The notes: a model not told the origin generated them from the sequence alone. DNA of 64,000 nucleotides from Pseudanabaena sp. UWO311 (GCF_006937785.1 NZ_SJEE01000002.1:284003-348002); one strand, 5' to 3'; positions 30,012 to 40,149 are shown, numbered from the stretch's first letter. A program made the numbers and translations.

Positions 30012-30686
30012 TCACAAATCGAACGTTTCAAACTCTAATGATTTAAACAACATATTGCGATCAATTGCTGAAAAAACTTTATTATTTGCCCTGTCAGAAG
30101 TTACGCAATTACAAACTAACTTAGCGACATCAGCACGATGGATAATTCCCGCAACCGTAGGATTTTCTGTCAGCACAGCGTTACCTGTAGCAACTTCCGA
30201 CTTCAATCCACCAGGGCGAATAATTGTGTAGGTTAAGCCACTAGCAACTAGGTGCTGTTCAGCTTTTTCTTTTTCCTTGAGAATTGCGCCCAATGTTAGC
30301 AACACTTGCGGCGCGATCGCCACCACGCTATTGCCACTGCCAATTGAAGAAACCAGAATAAATTTCTTGACTCCCGATTTAACAGCAGCATCAATTAGAT
30401 TTTTATTGCCCTCACAGTCAGCACGTTCACCGCGATCGCTTGGCAAACCACCCATAGTCGTAATTACTACATCGATCTCTTTACCTTCCAACGACGCTTC
30501 AAGGTCAGCAGGATTTAGGGCATCACCAAACATTACCTTTGCACCCAGAGCTTCTAACTCGACGGCATAGGTAGGATTGCGGAGCAATACTTTTAAATTT
30601 ACGGATGGTGGCTCATGCTCTAGCAATAGTTTGGCAATTTCACGCCCAACTCCGCGACTGGAACCAGCTAAAAAAATATTTTGCAT
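30012..30686 (-). CDS. NAD(P)-binding SDR/NmrA-like oxidoreductase
   Basis: A 224-residue atypical short-chain dehydrogenase. The N-terminal nucleotide-binding motif is FLAGSSRGVGREIA, followed by a DALNPADLEASL segment, TTMGG, and KKFILVSSIGSG. The IIRPGGL block at about 163 matches NmrA-like proteins. It lies directly upstream of the LysM gene on the same strand, with only 7 bases between. The substrate is unknown. Confidence 0.8.
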   Translation of the reverse strand: MQNIFLAGSSRGVGREIAKLLLEHEPPSVNLKVLLRNPTYAVELEALGAKVMFGDALNPADLEASLEGKEIDVVITTMGGLPSDRGERADCEGNKNLIDAAVKSGVKKFILVSSIGSGNSVVAIAPQVLLTLGAILKEKEKAEQHLVASGLTYTIIRPGGLKSEVATGNAVLTENPTVAGIIHRADVAKLVCNCVTSDRANNKVFSAIDRNMLFKSLEFETFDL

Positions 30687-30693
30687 AAATTTC

Positions 30694-30728
30694 TATCAAA
30701 AAAGCTTTGCTTTGCACAGCTTTTTTGA
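30694..30728. terminator. Terminator after map
   Basis: ATCAAAAAAGCTTTG/CACAGCTTTTTTGAT-type stem lying between map and the SDR gene, both minus-strand; it separates their transcripts. Confidence 0.65.
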
Positions 30729-30734
30729 TCTTGA

Positions 30735-31580
30735 TTAAACTTTAGAGCGATCGGTAAAAATTTCATAACCAGTTTCAGTCACCAAAACAGTATGTTCAAA
30801 CTGAGCCGAAAGTTGATTGTCCACAGTTACGGCTGTCCATTTATCCGACAAAATCCTTACTTGCTTTGAACCAGCGTTTAAAATTGGCTCGATCGCTAAA
30901 GTCATCCCTGGGCGAAAGCGCACATTTGGTAACTGATGTGTACGGAAATTAAATACTGAAGGCTCTTCGTGTAGATTTCGGCCTACTCCATGACCAGTAA
31001 AATCTTCGACGATTGCAAAACCATTTGCCTTCACATGATCCTCAATTGCCCCAGCCAAATCGAGCATACAATTACCTGGCTTCACCTGTTCAATGCCCTT
31101 AAAAAGAGCTTCCTCAGCTACACGCATTAGCTTAGCTGCCTTCTCACTGACATTACCAACTGCTAACGTAATGCAAGAATCCCCATGAAACCCATTTTTA
31201 AATGCGCCAGTATCAACCTTGACCAGATCGCCTAGCTTAATCACTTTTCTCGCATTGGGTATGCCATGTACGACTTCGTTATTAATGCTAGTGCAAAGAC
31301 TTGCAGGAAAGCCGCAATAACCCTTAAAGCTAGGGACAGCACCCATCTCCCGAATCCGCTTTTCAGCATGAGCATCAAGATCCATTGTAGTCATCCCAGG
31401 AGCAATGATCTCTGAAATTTCCTTGAGTACTGTCGCCACAATGCGAGATGATTCACGCATATAGTCCAACTCGCGTTGAGACTTAATTTCAATACCTTTG
31501 GTTTGCTTAGGAGTTGATTGCTTTGCAGGCTTTTTGCTTTCTGCGCTCGGTTTAGATCGCAGGGCACTGAGAATATTCAT
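30735..31580 (-). CDS. map: Methionine aminopeptidase type I
   Basis: A 281-residue metalloenzyme that removes the N-terminal Met from new proteins. The five metal ligands are visible in [32 protein letters not shown] and FEHTVLV. An extra basic N-terminus of about 30 residues ([19 protein letters not shown]) precedes the catalytic core, which begins [14 protein letters not shown]. Cyanobacteria carry several map paralogues; this is one with an extension. Confidence 0.93.
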   Translation of the reverse strand: MNILSALRSKPSAESKKPAKQSTPKQTKGIEIKSQRELDYMRESSRIVATVLKEISEIIAPGMTTMDLDAHAEKRIREMGAVPSFKGYCGFPASLCTSINNEVVHGIPNARKVIKLGDLVKVDTGAFKNGFHGDSCITLAVGNVSEKAAKLMRVAEEALFKGIEQVKPGNCMLDLAGAIEDHVKANGFAIVEDFTGHGVGRNLHEEPSVFNFRTHQLPNVRFRPGMTLAIEPILNAGSKQVRILSDKWTAVTVDNQLSAQFEHTVLVTETGYEIFTDRSKV

Positions 31581-31734
31581 TAATTATTTGAGGATAGTAT
31601 TTACAAGGGCTAATATATTTTTAGCCTATTAAGTAACAGGATTGGTTATTTTTAGGTCAAATAGCAGAATTTGAATAGCAAAAAGCTCCTCATCAAACCT
31701 GAACTCCAACTACAGCACTTTTCGAGGTTCAACT

Positions 31735-33168
31735 ATGACGCAATCTGGGATGCCTCCCGTACCGCCACCTTCTTCTGGTGGTGGTGTGCCACAGCCACGT
31801 ACAAACCCCGCCGCACCCGCCCAGCAGCGTGTCGCTCCTCCTAGCAATCCTCAAGCACCTCCCAATAATCCACAAGCACAGCAACAAGCTCGTGCGGCGT
31901 TGACTCCTGAACAACAGCAACAAGCACTGGCTGCACAGCAAGCCCGTGCGGCGGCGGCGGCTCGTCAGGCTCAGATGTCAATTCCGACAGATACACAAGT
32001 CACTAGTGTGCCACCGCCTCCAAATCCACGTCCCCCAATTCGTCCAGGTCCACCTCCAAACTTACCAGGGCTGGGTGTACCATCGATTTTGCAGCGTAGT
32101 ACAGGGCAACCCACCCTTGCCCAGATTGTCAAAGATGCCCATGAGCAAGGATGTTCAGATATTCATGCTGGGATAAATGAACCAGTAAGATTTCGGAGTC
32201 GGGGCTTAATGGTCACACAGGAGCAATATCCTGTGCCAGACAAGCAGACTTTTGACACTTGGTTGACGGAAATTATGGATGATAAGCAAATCCAGCAATT
32301 TCGGGACACCTTAGAATTTGATGGTGCAACTCAGTATGAATTTGCCCGTTGTCGGATCAATATTTTTGATTCGTTGCGTGGAGCAGCCATGGTGTTGCGA
32401 TTGATTCCTCTAAAGATTCTTTCAATTGATCAGTTGGGGTTGCCAGAGGTATTCCGAGAGCTTTGCTATACCCATAAAGGGCTGATTCTGGTAACTGGTC
32501 CTACTGGTTCAGGGAAATCAACTACCCTAGCGGCGATGGTGGACTTTATCAATACGGAAATGCAGAAGCATTTAATTTCCATTGAAGATCCGATTGAATT
32601 TGTACATCAAAGCAAAAAGGCGCTGATTAAACAACGGGAAGTTGGCATCCATACGCTCAAGTTTGATAATGCTCTGAAGGCAGCTTTGCGCGAAGATCCT
32701 GATATCATTCTGATTGGGGAAATGCGCGATAAAGAAACTGTTAACACTGCCCTGAAGGCAGCCCAAACAGGTCACTTAGTATTTGGCACATTACACACAA
32801 ACAGTGCTGTTAAAACTATTGAGCGGATTCTCAATCTTTATGAACCTGAACAGCAGGGTCCCATGCGGATTCAAGTTTCAGAATCTTTAGTGGGAGTTAT
32901 CGCTCAGTCATTGGTGCGGACTACGGATGGTAAGCGGGCAGCGGTGCATGAAATCATGATCAATACTGATGCTGTGCGTGACTATATCAAGCGCGGTGAA
33001 GTGGATGAGATTGAGGCGTTAATTCCTAAATGTACTTATGAAGGAATGGTAAATATGAATCAATCACTCTATAAGCTCTACGAAGATGGTCGGATTACCG
33101 AAGAAACTGCGGTAGAGAACTCTCCGAAGCCCAATGAAATGGCACAAATGTTACGTGGTCGAATGTAA
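31735..33168 (+). CDS. pilT: Type IV pilus retraction ATPase PilT, Pro/Gln-rich N-terminus
   Basis: A 477-residue PilT-family motor that depolymerises type IV pili for twitching and phototaxis. The core has the GCSDIHAG block, Walker A GPTGSGKSTT (about 259), the Asp box (ISIEDPIEF), Walker B EDPDIILIGEMRD and the His box TGHLVFGTLHTNSA. The first 120 residues are an unusual low-complexity region rich in Pro, Gln and Ala. It is monocistronic, with a terminator after it. Cyanobacteria often have two PilT proteins; which one this is cannot be told. Confidence 0.92.
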   Translation: MTQSGMPPVPPPSSGGGVPQPRTNPAAPAQQRVAPPSNPQAPPNNPQAQQQARAALTPEQQQQALAAQQARAAAAARQAQMSIPTDTQVTSVPPPPNPRPPIRPGPPPNLPGLGVPSILQRSTGQPTLAQIVKDAHEQGCSDIHAGINEPVRFRSRGLMVTQEQYPVPDKQTFDTWLTEIMDDKQIQQFRDTLEFDGATQYEFARCRINIFDSLRGAAMVLRLIPLKILSIDQLGLPEVFRELCYTHKGLILVTGPTGSGKSTTLAAMVDFINTEMQKHLISIEDPIEFVHQSKKALIKQREVGIHTLKFDNALKAALREDPDIILIGEMRDKETVNTALKAAQTGHLVFGTLHTNSAVKTIERILNLYEPEQQGPMRIQVSESLVGVIAQSLVRTTDGKRAAVHEIMINTDAVRDYIKRGEVDEIEALIPKCTYEGMVNMNQSLYKLYEDGRITEETAVENSPKPNEMAQMLRGRM

Positions 33169-33203
33169 ATAGTAAATGCCCCTGCCGGGGCGTTTACTAT
33201 TTT
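33167..33203. terminator. Terminator between pilT and the RM-like gene
   Basis: AAATAGTAAATGCCCC/GGGGCGTTTACTATTT palindrome around TGCC; serves both convergent genes. Confidence 0.8.
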
Positions 33204-34843
33204 AGAATTACTACTTCGCCGCGATCGCTTGCGGCTTTAAACTCTGCCCCAAAATCACAGGTTGCTAATTCACCCAGTTGGATATTATGCTCAAAATCTG
33301 GCAAAGATGGGCTGATTTCGAGCGATCGCAAACAAAGTGAGAGTCGGGTTATTTCAATAGATTCTTCAGCGGCATCGCAACCAAATAAATTATGTTGCAG
33401 GATATGGGTTATTACTGTTGTTGGTGTTTTGTGAGCGGTTGCCTCATCATCAGTTGAGAACTTAATTATTAGGTAATGGATGCGCTCATGTTCAGAAAGT
33501 AAAAACTCCAAAGCAGTTGCGAGCAATACCCCAGCGCCGCATTTAGGATGTAAGATTTTGATTCTTAACAAGCGCTCTTGATATTCTTGGCAATATGCCA
33601 AGGTATCTTGATGATTTTTGGGCGGAGCTAAATGCTGCTGCAATGTACGAATTACTGACTCACTTTGCAAAATTGCTTTACAAGGTAATTTCGGAATACG
33701 GCGCTTACTAAGATTGCTTAAATCTTTGCGATATTGCGATAATTCTCTGATTGATTCGTCAAAGAGACAAGTCAGAATATGGCGTGTGATATCTTCACAA
33801 AAGTCGAATCGAGCTATTTCCTTGATCTGACGACATAACTCATCGCCTACAAATAAAGCCTGATCTAAAATGCGATCGCGCGCAAATAGCCTAGATGAAT
33901 AAGCATTAATGGGAATGTGATATTTTGCATTGCCATTTTGTACCCAATCAAATATGGCTTTATAATTTTCCCAAATTGGTTGCTCAATATAGGGATTCTC
34001 AAATTCGTAAGCGTCTTTAATTAAGTTCTCAGGTAATAAGGCGCGATCTTCACAATAAGCAACAAACAAGATGCGGTTTAAAAGTTTTTGGGCTTGATAA
34101 ATGGCGATCGAGATCGCATCTTCTGCCTTTACGTGGAGGTTATTCTCAGCATTTTCGACAGGGTGTGCTAATAGCTGTAACCTATAGCGAAAATCCTTAA
34201 TTAATTGACTGCGGATTTTGCAATAGTGGCTATAAAAGTTTTTGAGGATCTCAGATTCTAGCTGGTGAGACTCTTCCAGTAAGTGTGTAGTGCGCGATCG
34301 CTCTTCACTATTGACAATGCCTCTGAGCAAAGTCCTTCGTGATAATAAAAAATAAAAAGCTTTGAGTTGTTCTAAATCCGCTAACGAGTTCCAAGTAAAT
34401 CTCTGACAGAACAGGCTGGATACATTTCGGTTATAAAGACAGATTTCTCGATAATCCAAAACAATCAACCATTCAGTGGTTTCATGCTCTGGTTCGGGCT
34501 TAATGATTGCTCCTTCCTCAGCTGTACTGACTCGAATCTCGGCGATCACATTTGCTGATGTTTCTGTAAAAAAACCAAGTGCAGGATGCGGATGCAATTC
34601 TAATTCCCATGCACCACCGTTGCTCTCAAAGGGTGATTTATAACCCAGAATATCAACAAAAATATCATGTAAAAACTGGGCTTCGGCAAGCAGGTTAGAT
34701 GGTTCGCCATCACTAGCAAAACTCAGCCATTTCTGCACTATTTGAAAGCGATCGCCCAAATCCTTGGGGAAGCCAAAGGAACCAATCCGCTTTGCAAGTG
34801 GCTTAGGATGAAATAGTGAATAGTAAGGCGATCGCTGATTCAT
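33197..34843 (-). CDS. Degenerate Eco57I/type IIL-like restriction-methylase homologue
   Basis: A 548-residue protein resembling the N-terminal half of Eco57I-like combined restriction-modification enzymes: AEAQFLHDIFVDILGY near residue 53 and the helical block LLNRILFVAYCEDRALLPENLI near 250. Where the methylase motif I (DPxCGxG) is expected, it has LHPKCGAGVLLATALEFL, with D replaced by H, and it ends soon after CDAAEESIEITRLSLCLRSL. The catalytic NPPY motif and the target-recognition part are absent. The gene is intact as a frame, so it may be a truncated relic or a repurposed protein. It overlaps the upstream DUF3007 gene by 4 bases. Confidence 0.55.
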   Translation of the reverse strand: MNQRSPYYSLFHPKPLAKRIGSFGFPKDLGDRFQIVQKWLSFASDGEPSNLLAEAQFLHDIFVDILGYKSPFESNGGAWELELHPHPALGFFTETSANVIAEIRVSTAEEGAIIKPEPEHETTEWLIVLDYREICLYNRNVSSLFCQRFTWNSLADLEQLKAFYFLLSRRTLLRGIVNSEERSRTTHLLEESHQLESEILKNFYSHYCKIRSQLIKDFRYRLQLLAHPVENAENNLHVKAEDAISIAIYQAQKLLNRILFVAYCEDRALLPENLIKDAYEFENPYIEQPIWENYKAIFDWVQNGNAKYHIPINAYSSRLFARDRILDQALFVGDELCRQIKEIARFDFCEDITRHILTCLFDESIRELSQYRKDLSNLSKRRIPKLPCKAILQSESVIRTLQQHLAPPKNHQDTLAYCQEYQERLLRIKILHPKCGAGVLLATALEFLLSEHERIHYLIIKFSTDDEATAHKTPTTVITHILQHNLFGCDAAEESIEITRLSLCLRSLEISPSLPDFEHNIQLGELATCDFGAEFKAASDRGEVVILK

Positions 34844-35181
34844 TCATCTTTGATTGCATTTTGAGCTGAGGTTTGCGCTAGTTTATTTTCTGCATCTACT
34901 TCTGCAAGTAAACTTTCGCGCTCTTCAGGCGACATTTCTTCTAGCTTCTTGGTCAGCACAGCTTTTTTATAATCATCTAGCTGCTGATTGTAGGTCATAG
35001 TTTTTGTCATAGCGCGGAATACATAGGTGGAAATCCAAGCTATTAAGACCCCTACTAAAACCACTTGACTCCAAACACCCGCATTAGTTGCATCGAAGCC
35101 TGAGGCACGAAATACCCAAAATGCGACTCCACCAAACCCAAAAAAGGCAACCATAATTGCTATGGCATCAATGCGGCGCAT
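34840..35181 (-). CDS. DUF3007 membrane protein
   Basis: A 113-residue protein with two membrane segments (about 5-25 and 38-58) and a charged helical tail with MSPEERESLLAEVDAENK. This matches DUF3007, conserved in cyanobacteria and plastid-bearing eukaryotes and of unknown function. It lies downstream of ndhL. Confidence 0.75.
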   Translation of the reverse strand: MRRIDAIAIMVAFFGFGGVAFWVFRASGFDATNAGVWSQVVLVGVLIAWISTYVFRAMTKTMTYNQQLDDYKKAVLTKKLEEMSPEERESLLAEVDAENKLAQTSAQNAIKDE

Positions 35182-35207
35182 AGTTTTAATCTCAGAAAAT
35201 ATTTTTT

Positions 35208-35238
35208 ATTAAACTGAGCGCATTGCGCTCAGTTTAAT
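35208..35238. terminator. Terminator after ndhL
   Basis: ATTAAACTGAGCGCA/TGCGCTCAGTTTAAT perfect stem directly after the ndhL stop on the minus strand. Confidence 0.8.
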
Positions 35239-35244
35239 TTAGGT

Positions 35245-35475
35245 TTAAATTTGCCGTGCTTCGGGGCGAAAGTTAAAGAATGGAGAGAGTAATAACAATC
35301 CTGGGAAGAAGAAAAAGGCTAGAAAACAGAGAAATACTCTTTCTAGAGAGCCTGTTTTATACCAACGCGCTTTGAAATAAAACATCACCATCAAGGGGAT
35401 CACTAGCAAATATGCACCTGCGATCGCGGCATAGACAGTTGCAGCCAATATGGGAGCAGAAAGAAGCAAAGACAT
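35245..35475 (-). CDS. ndhL: NDH-1 complex subunit NdhL
   Basis: A 76-residue membrane subunit specific to the photosynthetic NAD(P)H dehydrogenase-like complex of thylakoids, needed for cyclic electron flow and CO2 uptake. The pattern [34 protein letters not shown] and the C-terminal [22 protein letters not shown] are diagnostic. I start at the ATG 35475, which gives the usual length; the longer frame to 35565 adds 30 unrelated residues. Confidence 0.92.
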   Translation of the reverse strand: MSLLLSAPILAATVYAAIAGAYLLVIPLMVMFYFKARWYKTGSLERVFLCFLAFFFFPGLLLLSPFFNFRPEARQI

Positions 35476-35692
35476 ATTTCTAGATAAAGTTATGTGAATG
35501 TATCTATCTAGCAATTGTAACAGGATCGGAATCGTCAATCCTAAAAATGTATGGGCAGTCAGCAATTCTCGCTGTAAAAATTGGTTTCATAATTGAGAAT
35601 TGCTGGCATTGATCTAATTATTTGATTTTGGAGTATTCGGGTGCTAATATAAGAAACGCTGAAAAATTTACCCGAATAAATCCCTAAGAACT

Positions 35693-36007
35693 GTGGCACC
35701 TCAACAACAAAAGATTCGGATTCGTCTCAAAGCTTTCGATCATCGCCTGCTAGACTCATCCTGCGAAAAAATCGTCGAAACTGCTAATCGTACAAACGCC
35801 GCTGCCGTTGGTCCTATCCCCCTGCCAACACGTCGTCGTATCTATTGCGTTCTAAGATCTCCCCACGTAGATAAAGACTCACGCGAACATTTTGAGACCC
35901 GCACTCATAGTCGGATTATCGATATCTATCAACCATCTGCAAAAACTATCGATGCACTCATGAAGCTTGATCTAGCTGCTGGTGTGGACATCGAAGTTAA
36001 ACTCTAA
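35693..36007 (+). CDS. rpsJ: Ribosomal protein uS10
   Basis: A 104-residue small-subunit protein, also NusB's partner in antitermination. [63 protein letters not shown] are near-invariant. It starts with GTG. In many cyanobacteria rpsJ follows tufA in the str operon; here it is alone between ndhL and a metallo-hydrolase. Confidence 0.97.
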   Translation: MAPQQQKIRIRLKAFDHRLLDSSCEKIVETANRTNAAAVGPIPLPTRRRIYCVLRSPHVDKDSREHFETRTHSRIIDIYQPSAKTIDALMKLDLAAGVDIEVKL

Positions 36008-36048
36008 AGTTCAACTCTGGTAGTTCAACATATATAAGATTTAATAAA

Positions 36049-36125
36049 AGTCCAGAATTATGAAATTAGCTCAGTAGTGACCAAATAGTTACTCAGTAAT
36101 GCTTTCATAACTCTGGGCTTTTTTA
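36049..36125 (+). terminator. Terminator after rpsJ
   Basis: GTCCAGAATTATGAAA pairs with TTTCATAACTCTGGGC across a longer loop and is followed by six T. Confidence 0.65.
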
Positions 36126-36155
36126 TAGCTCCAGTCACATGTTTTAGACCAAATC

Positions 36156-36282
36156 AAAACCCAAGAATTAAATTGGTGGCTCACCGCCAATTAATTCTTG
36201 GGTTTTATGTCCTAGGACACTGGGCTACAGCTATATATCCAAAAAGGAGATGGGGTGCTTCGCGCCACATCTCCTTTTTGGA
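36156..36282. repeat. Two long intergenic palindromes
   Basis: AAAACCCAAGAATTAA with its complement (36156-36206, inner GGTGGC/GCCACC-like core) and TCCAAAAAGGAGATG with its complement (36238-36282, TTCG-type loop). They fill the 340-base gap between rpsJ and the metallo-hydrolase, in which no gene is seen. Confidence 0.6.
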
Positions 36283-36347
36283 TTTTGATTTGGTTTACAC
36301 TATGTTTGAAGCTGCTAAGCTTCAAAATCTAGCTCTAAGGAATTAAG

Positions 36348-37361
36348 ATGCTGAAAAAGCTAAAGATTAAATACCTTTTGGCATTCTTGTTAGCGGCGAT
36401 CGCTACAGTAATGTCGATAATGCTCGGACATGGTTGGAGCCCTGCTGATGCCGGAAATCAGCCACAAATTCAGGCTCAAAAACCATCTGCGGAGACAAGT
36501 ATTAAAACTGTAAGCTTGCAAAATGCGGGTTTACAACTGCAAGAGATAGCCCAAGGAATTTATGCCCTAGTTGCTAGCACTGATTTTCCACCCGCTAATC
36601 CTGCGGTGGCGATTTGCAATGGTGGTTTTGTGATCGGTAGTGATGGTGTGTTGGTGATCGATCCGTTCCAAACATCTGAACTAGGCGAACTGATGATTTC
36701 TACCATAAAATCATTGACTGATAAACCGATCAAGTATGTCTTAAATACGCATTATCACTTTGATCATACGGGTGGAAATTCAGTTTTTGTCAAGCGTGAA
36801 ATTCCTGTGCTTGGGCGTGGTGTAATTCGTGAATATATTCAAAGTGGTAAAAATAATACTGGTGGTGTTACGCCGCCGACGGTGATTATTAATAGCCAAA
36901 CTGATCTTTGGTTAGGCGATCGCCAAGTGCGAATTGAGCGCGTAGATGGTCATTCGGCAGGAACTGATTTGGTTGCCTATGTCCCTGATGCCAAGGTTTT
37001 GTTTACGGGAGATATGGTATTTAACAAGCGTATTCCTTACACTGGTGATAGTGATATTCGTCAATGGCAAGGAAGTCTGTATCGCTTGATTGCTACTTAC
37101 CCCACAGCTAAAGTGGTCCCAGGTCATGGTGACGTTACCGATATTACGGGCTTACAAGCACAACAAGCTTATTTTAGTTGGTTAGAACGTACGGCTCTGG
37201 AATGGAAAGCTCAGATTCTAACTAAAGAGCAAGTTATTGAGAAATATGCCAAAATTCCTGATGCTTACAAAGACTACAAATTTAAAGCGATATATCCACT
37301 TAATTTAGATTCAGCCTATGAGCAGTTTACTCGTAGCGCTACGATTCCCCTGATTCCTTAG
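36348..37361 (+). CDS. Exported MBL-fold metallo-hydrolase
   Basis: A 337-residue metallo-beta-lactamase-fold protein with an N-terminal signal or anchor (about 6-30). The zinc-binding motif HYHFDHTGGN (about 136), the DGHSAGTDLV block (about 199), TGDMVF and PGHGDVTD complete the active site. The substrate is unknown; relatives include quinoprotein-relay/SoxH-type hydrolases. It is monocistronic. Confidence 0.85.
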   Translation: MLKKLKIKYLLAFLLAAIATVMSIMLGHGWSPADAGNQPQIQAQKPSAETSIKTVSLQNAGLQLQEIAQGIYALVASTDFPPANPAVAICNGGFVIGSDGVLVIDPFQTSELGELMISTIKSLTDKPIKYVLNTHYHFDHTGGNSVFVKREIPVLGRGVIREYIQSGKNNTGGVTPPTVIINSQTDLWLGDRQVRIERVDGHSAGTDLVAYVPDAKVLFTGDMVFNKRIPYTGDSDIRQWQGSLYRLIATYPTAKVVPGHGDVTDITGLQAQQAYFSWLERTALEWKAQILTKEQVIEKYAKIPDAYKDYKFKAIYPLNLDSAYEQFTRSATIPLIP

Positions 37362-37403
37362 ATCATATACTCCTTTCCCATTAAAGAAATAGGCATATAA
37401 AAC

Positions 37404-37510
37404 TAAGAAATAGTCATGCTGGGCTTTGCCCAGCATGACTATTTCTTGACTGGGAAGGGAGTAAAAGCCAAAAAGGAAATGGCGGCGCAAAGCGCCGCCA
37501 TTTCCTTTTG
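37404..37510. terminator. Two hairpins downstream of the metallo-hydrolase
   Basis: TAAGAAATAGTCATGCTGGG with its complement (37404-37447, loop TTTG) and CAAAAAGGAAATGGCGGCGC with its complement (37469-37510). Both are near-perfect; the first is the likely terminator. Confidence 0.75.
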
Positions 37511-37621
37511 TAAAATATTGCTACAGGAAACGAAAAAGAACTTGACAACGAAAAAAAACGATTAACAATAAAACATTAAGGTATTCATTGTTTTTTCCTT
37601 TCGTTGTGAGGATTATTTTAG

Positions 37622-39421
37622 TTGGCTATAAAATTTTGTCCATCTAAGCAAAGTTGTCAGTTACTACTGCTTAGTACATTTGTCTCCTGTTCAGCATTTC
37701 TCTGCCTCAGTGCTAATGCCGAAACGCAATCAAATCAGGGTAATTTAAGTTCTAAATCTGAGTCTAGTCTGATTAATGCTATTGGTAATGATCCGATGGT
37801 TGTCAGTCCATCCCAAGCTGTCAGTCAACCGAAAACGGGCGAATCAGCGATTATTCACCAAATTAATCAAGAGCTAGTTTCTAGTCCTGTAAATAAGAAA
37901 GCTGAAGGCGTTAGCTCTGTTTCCCAACTCAGCGATGTCCGTCCCACTGACTGGTCTTTCACTGCATTGCAATCTTTGGTTGAGCGCTATGGCTGTATTG
38001 CTGGTTATCCCGATCGCACTTTTCGTGGCAAACAAGCAACTAGCCGCTATGAATTTGCAGCTGGTTTAAATGCTTGCTTAGATAAGATCAACGAAATCAT
38101 CTCCGCAGGTTTAGCCGATAAGGTCAGCAAAGAAGATCTCGCTACTTTACAAAAACTTCAAGAAGAATTTGCAGCTGAACTTGCAACTCTGCGTGGTCGC
38201 GTGGATGCTCTAGATGCGAAGACTGCCAAACTCGAAGCACAGCAATTCTCGACCACGACTAAACTTTATGGTCAAGCCATCTTTGGTTTACAAGGACGAT
38301 TAAATAATACTTCTAACATTCCCAGAACCGCTGGGACTAGAGTTGTCGATCCTGCAACTAATGTTAGCTTTGGCTACTTAGCGCAACTGAGTCTGGTTAC
38401 ACAGTTTCCCGATCGCGGACTTTTGCTGACTGGTTTACAAGCAGGTAACCTATCAACCGATGCCCCAATTACGAGCTTTGCGGCGCTAAACAATAGCTTT
38501 ACTCGTCTTGGGTATGAAGGCAGTACGGGTAATACCTTTACGCTCAGTGATCTCAACTATCGATTTCTAATTGGCAGTAATCTTGGCATCATCGTTGGTG
38601 CAAGAGGTGTCAATGCAATTAACGTCTTCCGAGGACCAAATCGGGTTGAAGGTGCAGGAAGCGGACCTATTTCTTTGTTTGCTCAGCGAAATCCTGTGAT
38701 TAGTCTCAATGCTGGACAGGCTGGGCTAGGCTTTGACTGGAAAATTGGCAGGGATGTGAGCTTACAGGGAGTTTACTCAGCAGGAAATGCCGCTAGTGCA
38801 ACTGGAGATGGGGGCTTATTTGGTGGTCCAACTTCAATTGGCGTACAGTTGGCTGCCAACGTATTTGAGCGTGTTGATGTTGCTCTTTACTACCTCAATT
38901 CCTACACAAACAACGGCACATTAAATAGTTCGATTGGGGACACAATTATTGGTGTTGTTGCGCCAGTGCCATCAAATTTCAGCACCAATGCCTTTGGCGG
39001 CACAGTGTCATGGCAGCCGACCCGAAACTTCAATCTTGGCGGATGGGTAGGCTTTACGACATCAAGTATTCGGAATTCTGGGTTTTCTGGCTCAGTTGAG
39101 ACTTTTAACTGGATGACATTTGCTAATTTTCTTGATATACTCAAGGAAGGTGATCTGATTGGTTTATACATTGGTCAGCCTCCGCGTATCACCAGCAGTA
39201 ACCTGAGTGGCAATATTAACTTTCCAAGTATTCTGAGCAATACAGGTGGTATTCCTGGTTCTCAACCAGCCTCAACCACTCATGTCGAAGCATTCTACAG
39301 ATTTCCGATCTCCAAAAATATTAGCATTACCCCAGGAGTAGTATTTGTGTTCAATCCTGGGAATACTGCTACTAGTGATACTGTCACGATTGGGGCAGTC
39401 CGAACAACGTTCACGTTCTAA
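37622..39421 (+). CDS. SLH-domain iron-uptake porin
   Basis: A 599-residue outer-membrane protein of the cyanobacterial SLH-porin family. It has a signal peptide (about 1-34), a linker, an SLH domain (about 98-160: VSQLSDVRPTDWSFTALQSLVERYGCIAGYPDRTFRGKQATSRYEFAAGLNACLD), a coiled coil (about 165-200) and a carbohydrate-selective-porin-like beta barrel ending in the aromatic FTF. The SLH part anchors it to peptidoglycan. The start is a TTG with GAGG at a good distance; no ATG fits the signal peptide. Transport of iron or other inorganic ions is known for relatives. Confidence 0.9.
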   Translation: MAIKFCPSKQSCQLLLLSTFVSCSAFLCLSANAETQSNQGNLSSKSESSLINAIGNDPMVVSPSQAVSQPKTGESAIIHQINQELVSSPVNKKAEGVSSVSQLSDVRPTDWSFTALQSLVERYGCIAGYPDRTFRGKQATSRYEFAAGLNACLDKINEIISAGLADKVSKEDLATLQKLQEEFAAELATLRGRVDALDAKTAKLEAQQFSTTTKLYGQAIFGLQGRLNNTSNIPRTAGTRVVDPATNVSFGYLAQLSLVTQFPDRGLLLTGLQAGNLSTDAPITSFAALNNSFTRLGYEGSTGNTFTLSDLNYRFLIGSNLGIIVGARGVNAINVFRGPNRVEGAGSGPISLFAQRNPVISLNAGQAGLGFDWKIGRDVSLQGVYSAGNAASATGDGGLFGGPTSIGVQLAANVFERVDVALYYLNSYTNNGTLNSSIGDTIIGVVAPVPSNFSTNAFGGTVSWQPTRNFNLGGWVGFTTSSIRNSGFSGSVETFNWMTFANFLDILKEGDLIGLYIGQPPRITSSNLSGNINFPSILSNTGGIPGSQPASTTHVEAFYRFPISKNISITPGVVFVFNPGNTATSDTVTIGAVRTTFTF

Positions 39422-39447
39422 ATTATTAATTTATGAGGATGATCAAT

Positions 39448-40137
39448 ATGAAATCTATTTCTCGTGTTCTTGCTTTCGGGCTGCCTCTTGCCGCTGCGAT
39501 CGCGACTCTTTCCACCGAAGCCGCCTTTGCTCAATTTACAAATCTTCCATTTACTGGAACTGTATCTGGAACCGTATTTACCAATGGAGCAATTTCTCTT
39601 AACAGTTATTCGCTGCTCAGTCCCATTGGCACTATCTCAGCAAGTGCTGGGACAATAACCAGTCTTACATCATCGAATGCTCCAAATATTGCTGTGAACT
39701 CGATTTTAACTGCGAGCGGCACAACAACAGGTGGCGTTGTATTCAATGATGGTAGAACTGCAAGTTTCGTAGCTGCTCCAACAACCGTTACTAATGCGCT
39801 TGTTACATCTATTTCTGGCGCTTTAATAATTGGGACTCCCCCAGTTGCAAATACTAATGTCAGTTTGCAGGTTAACAGTGGGAATATTACTATTCCCGAT
39901 AGTTCTATCGTAGCAGCTCCTCCAACGCCGATCACTACTCCGACTGTTATAGTTCAGAGTCCTGGCATCGCAAGTGCTCTGGTGATCCTCGATCCTGCTT
40001 TTATTGCTGCTAACCCTGGTATTAGTTCGACAATTGTTACGGCTTTTTCTTCTGATCCTAGTGCAGCATTTGCAGCTAGTCCTGGTGCAGTTTATAGCTC
40101 CTCTCTATCTTCAAAAGTATCGCCATTTTTAAACTAA
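39448..40137 (+). CDS. Secreted hypothetical protein
   Basis: A 229-residue protein with a clear signal peptide (MKSISRVLAFGLPLAAAIATLSTEAAFAQ) and a mature part rich in Thr, Ser, Ala, Val and Gly with repeating beta-type segments; I recognise no domain. The ATG at 39448 with GAGGA upstream is preferred over 39433. It is 26 bases after the porin gene and probably co-transcribed with it. Confidence 0.65.
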   Translation: MKSISRVLAFGLPLAAAIATLSTEAAFAQFTNLPFTGTVSGTVFTNGAISLNSYSLLSPIGTISASAGTITSLTSSNAPNIAVNSILTASGTTTGGVVFNDGRTASFVAAPTTVTNALVTSISGALIIGTPPVANTNVSLQVNSGNITIPDSSIVAAPPTPITTPTVIVQSPGIASALVILDPAFIAANPGISSTIVTAFSSDPSAAFAASPGAVYSSSLSSKVSPFLN

Positions 40138-40149
40138 TTAGTGACAGGA

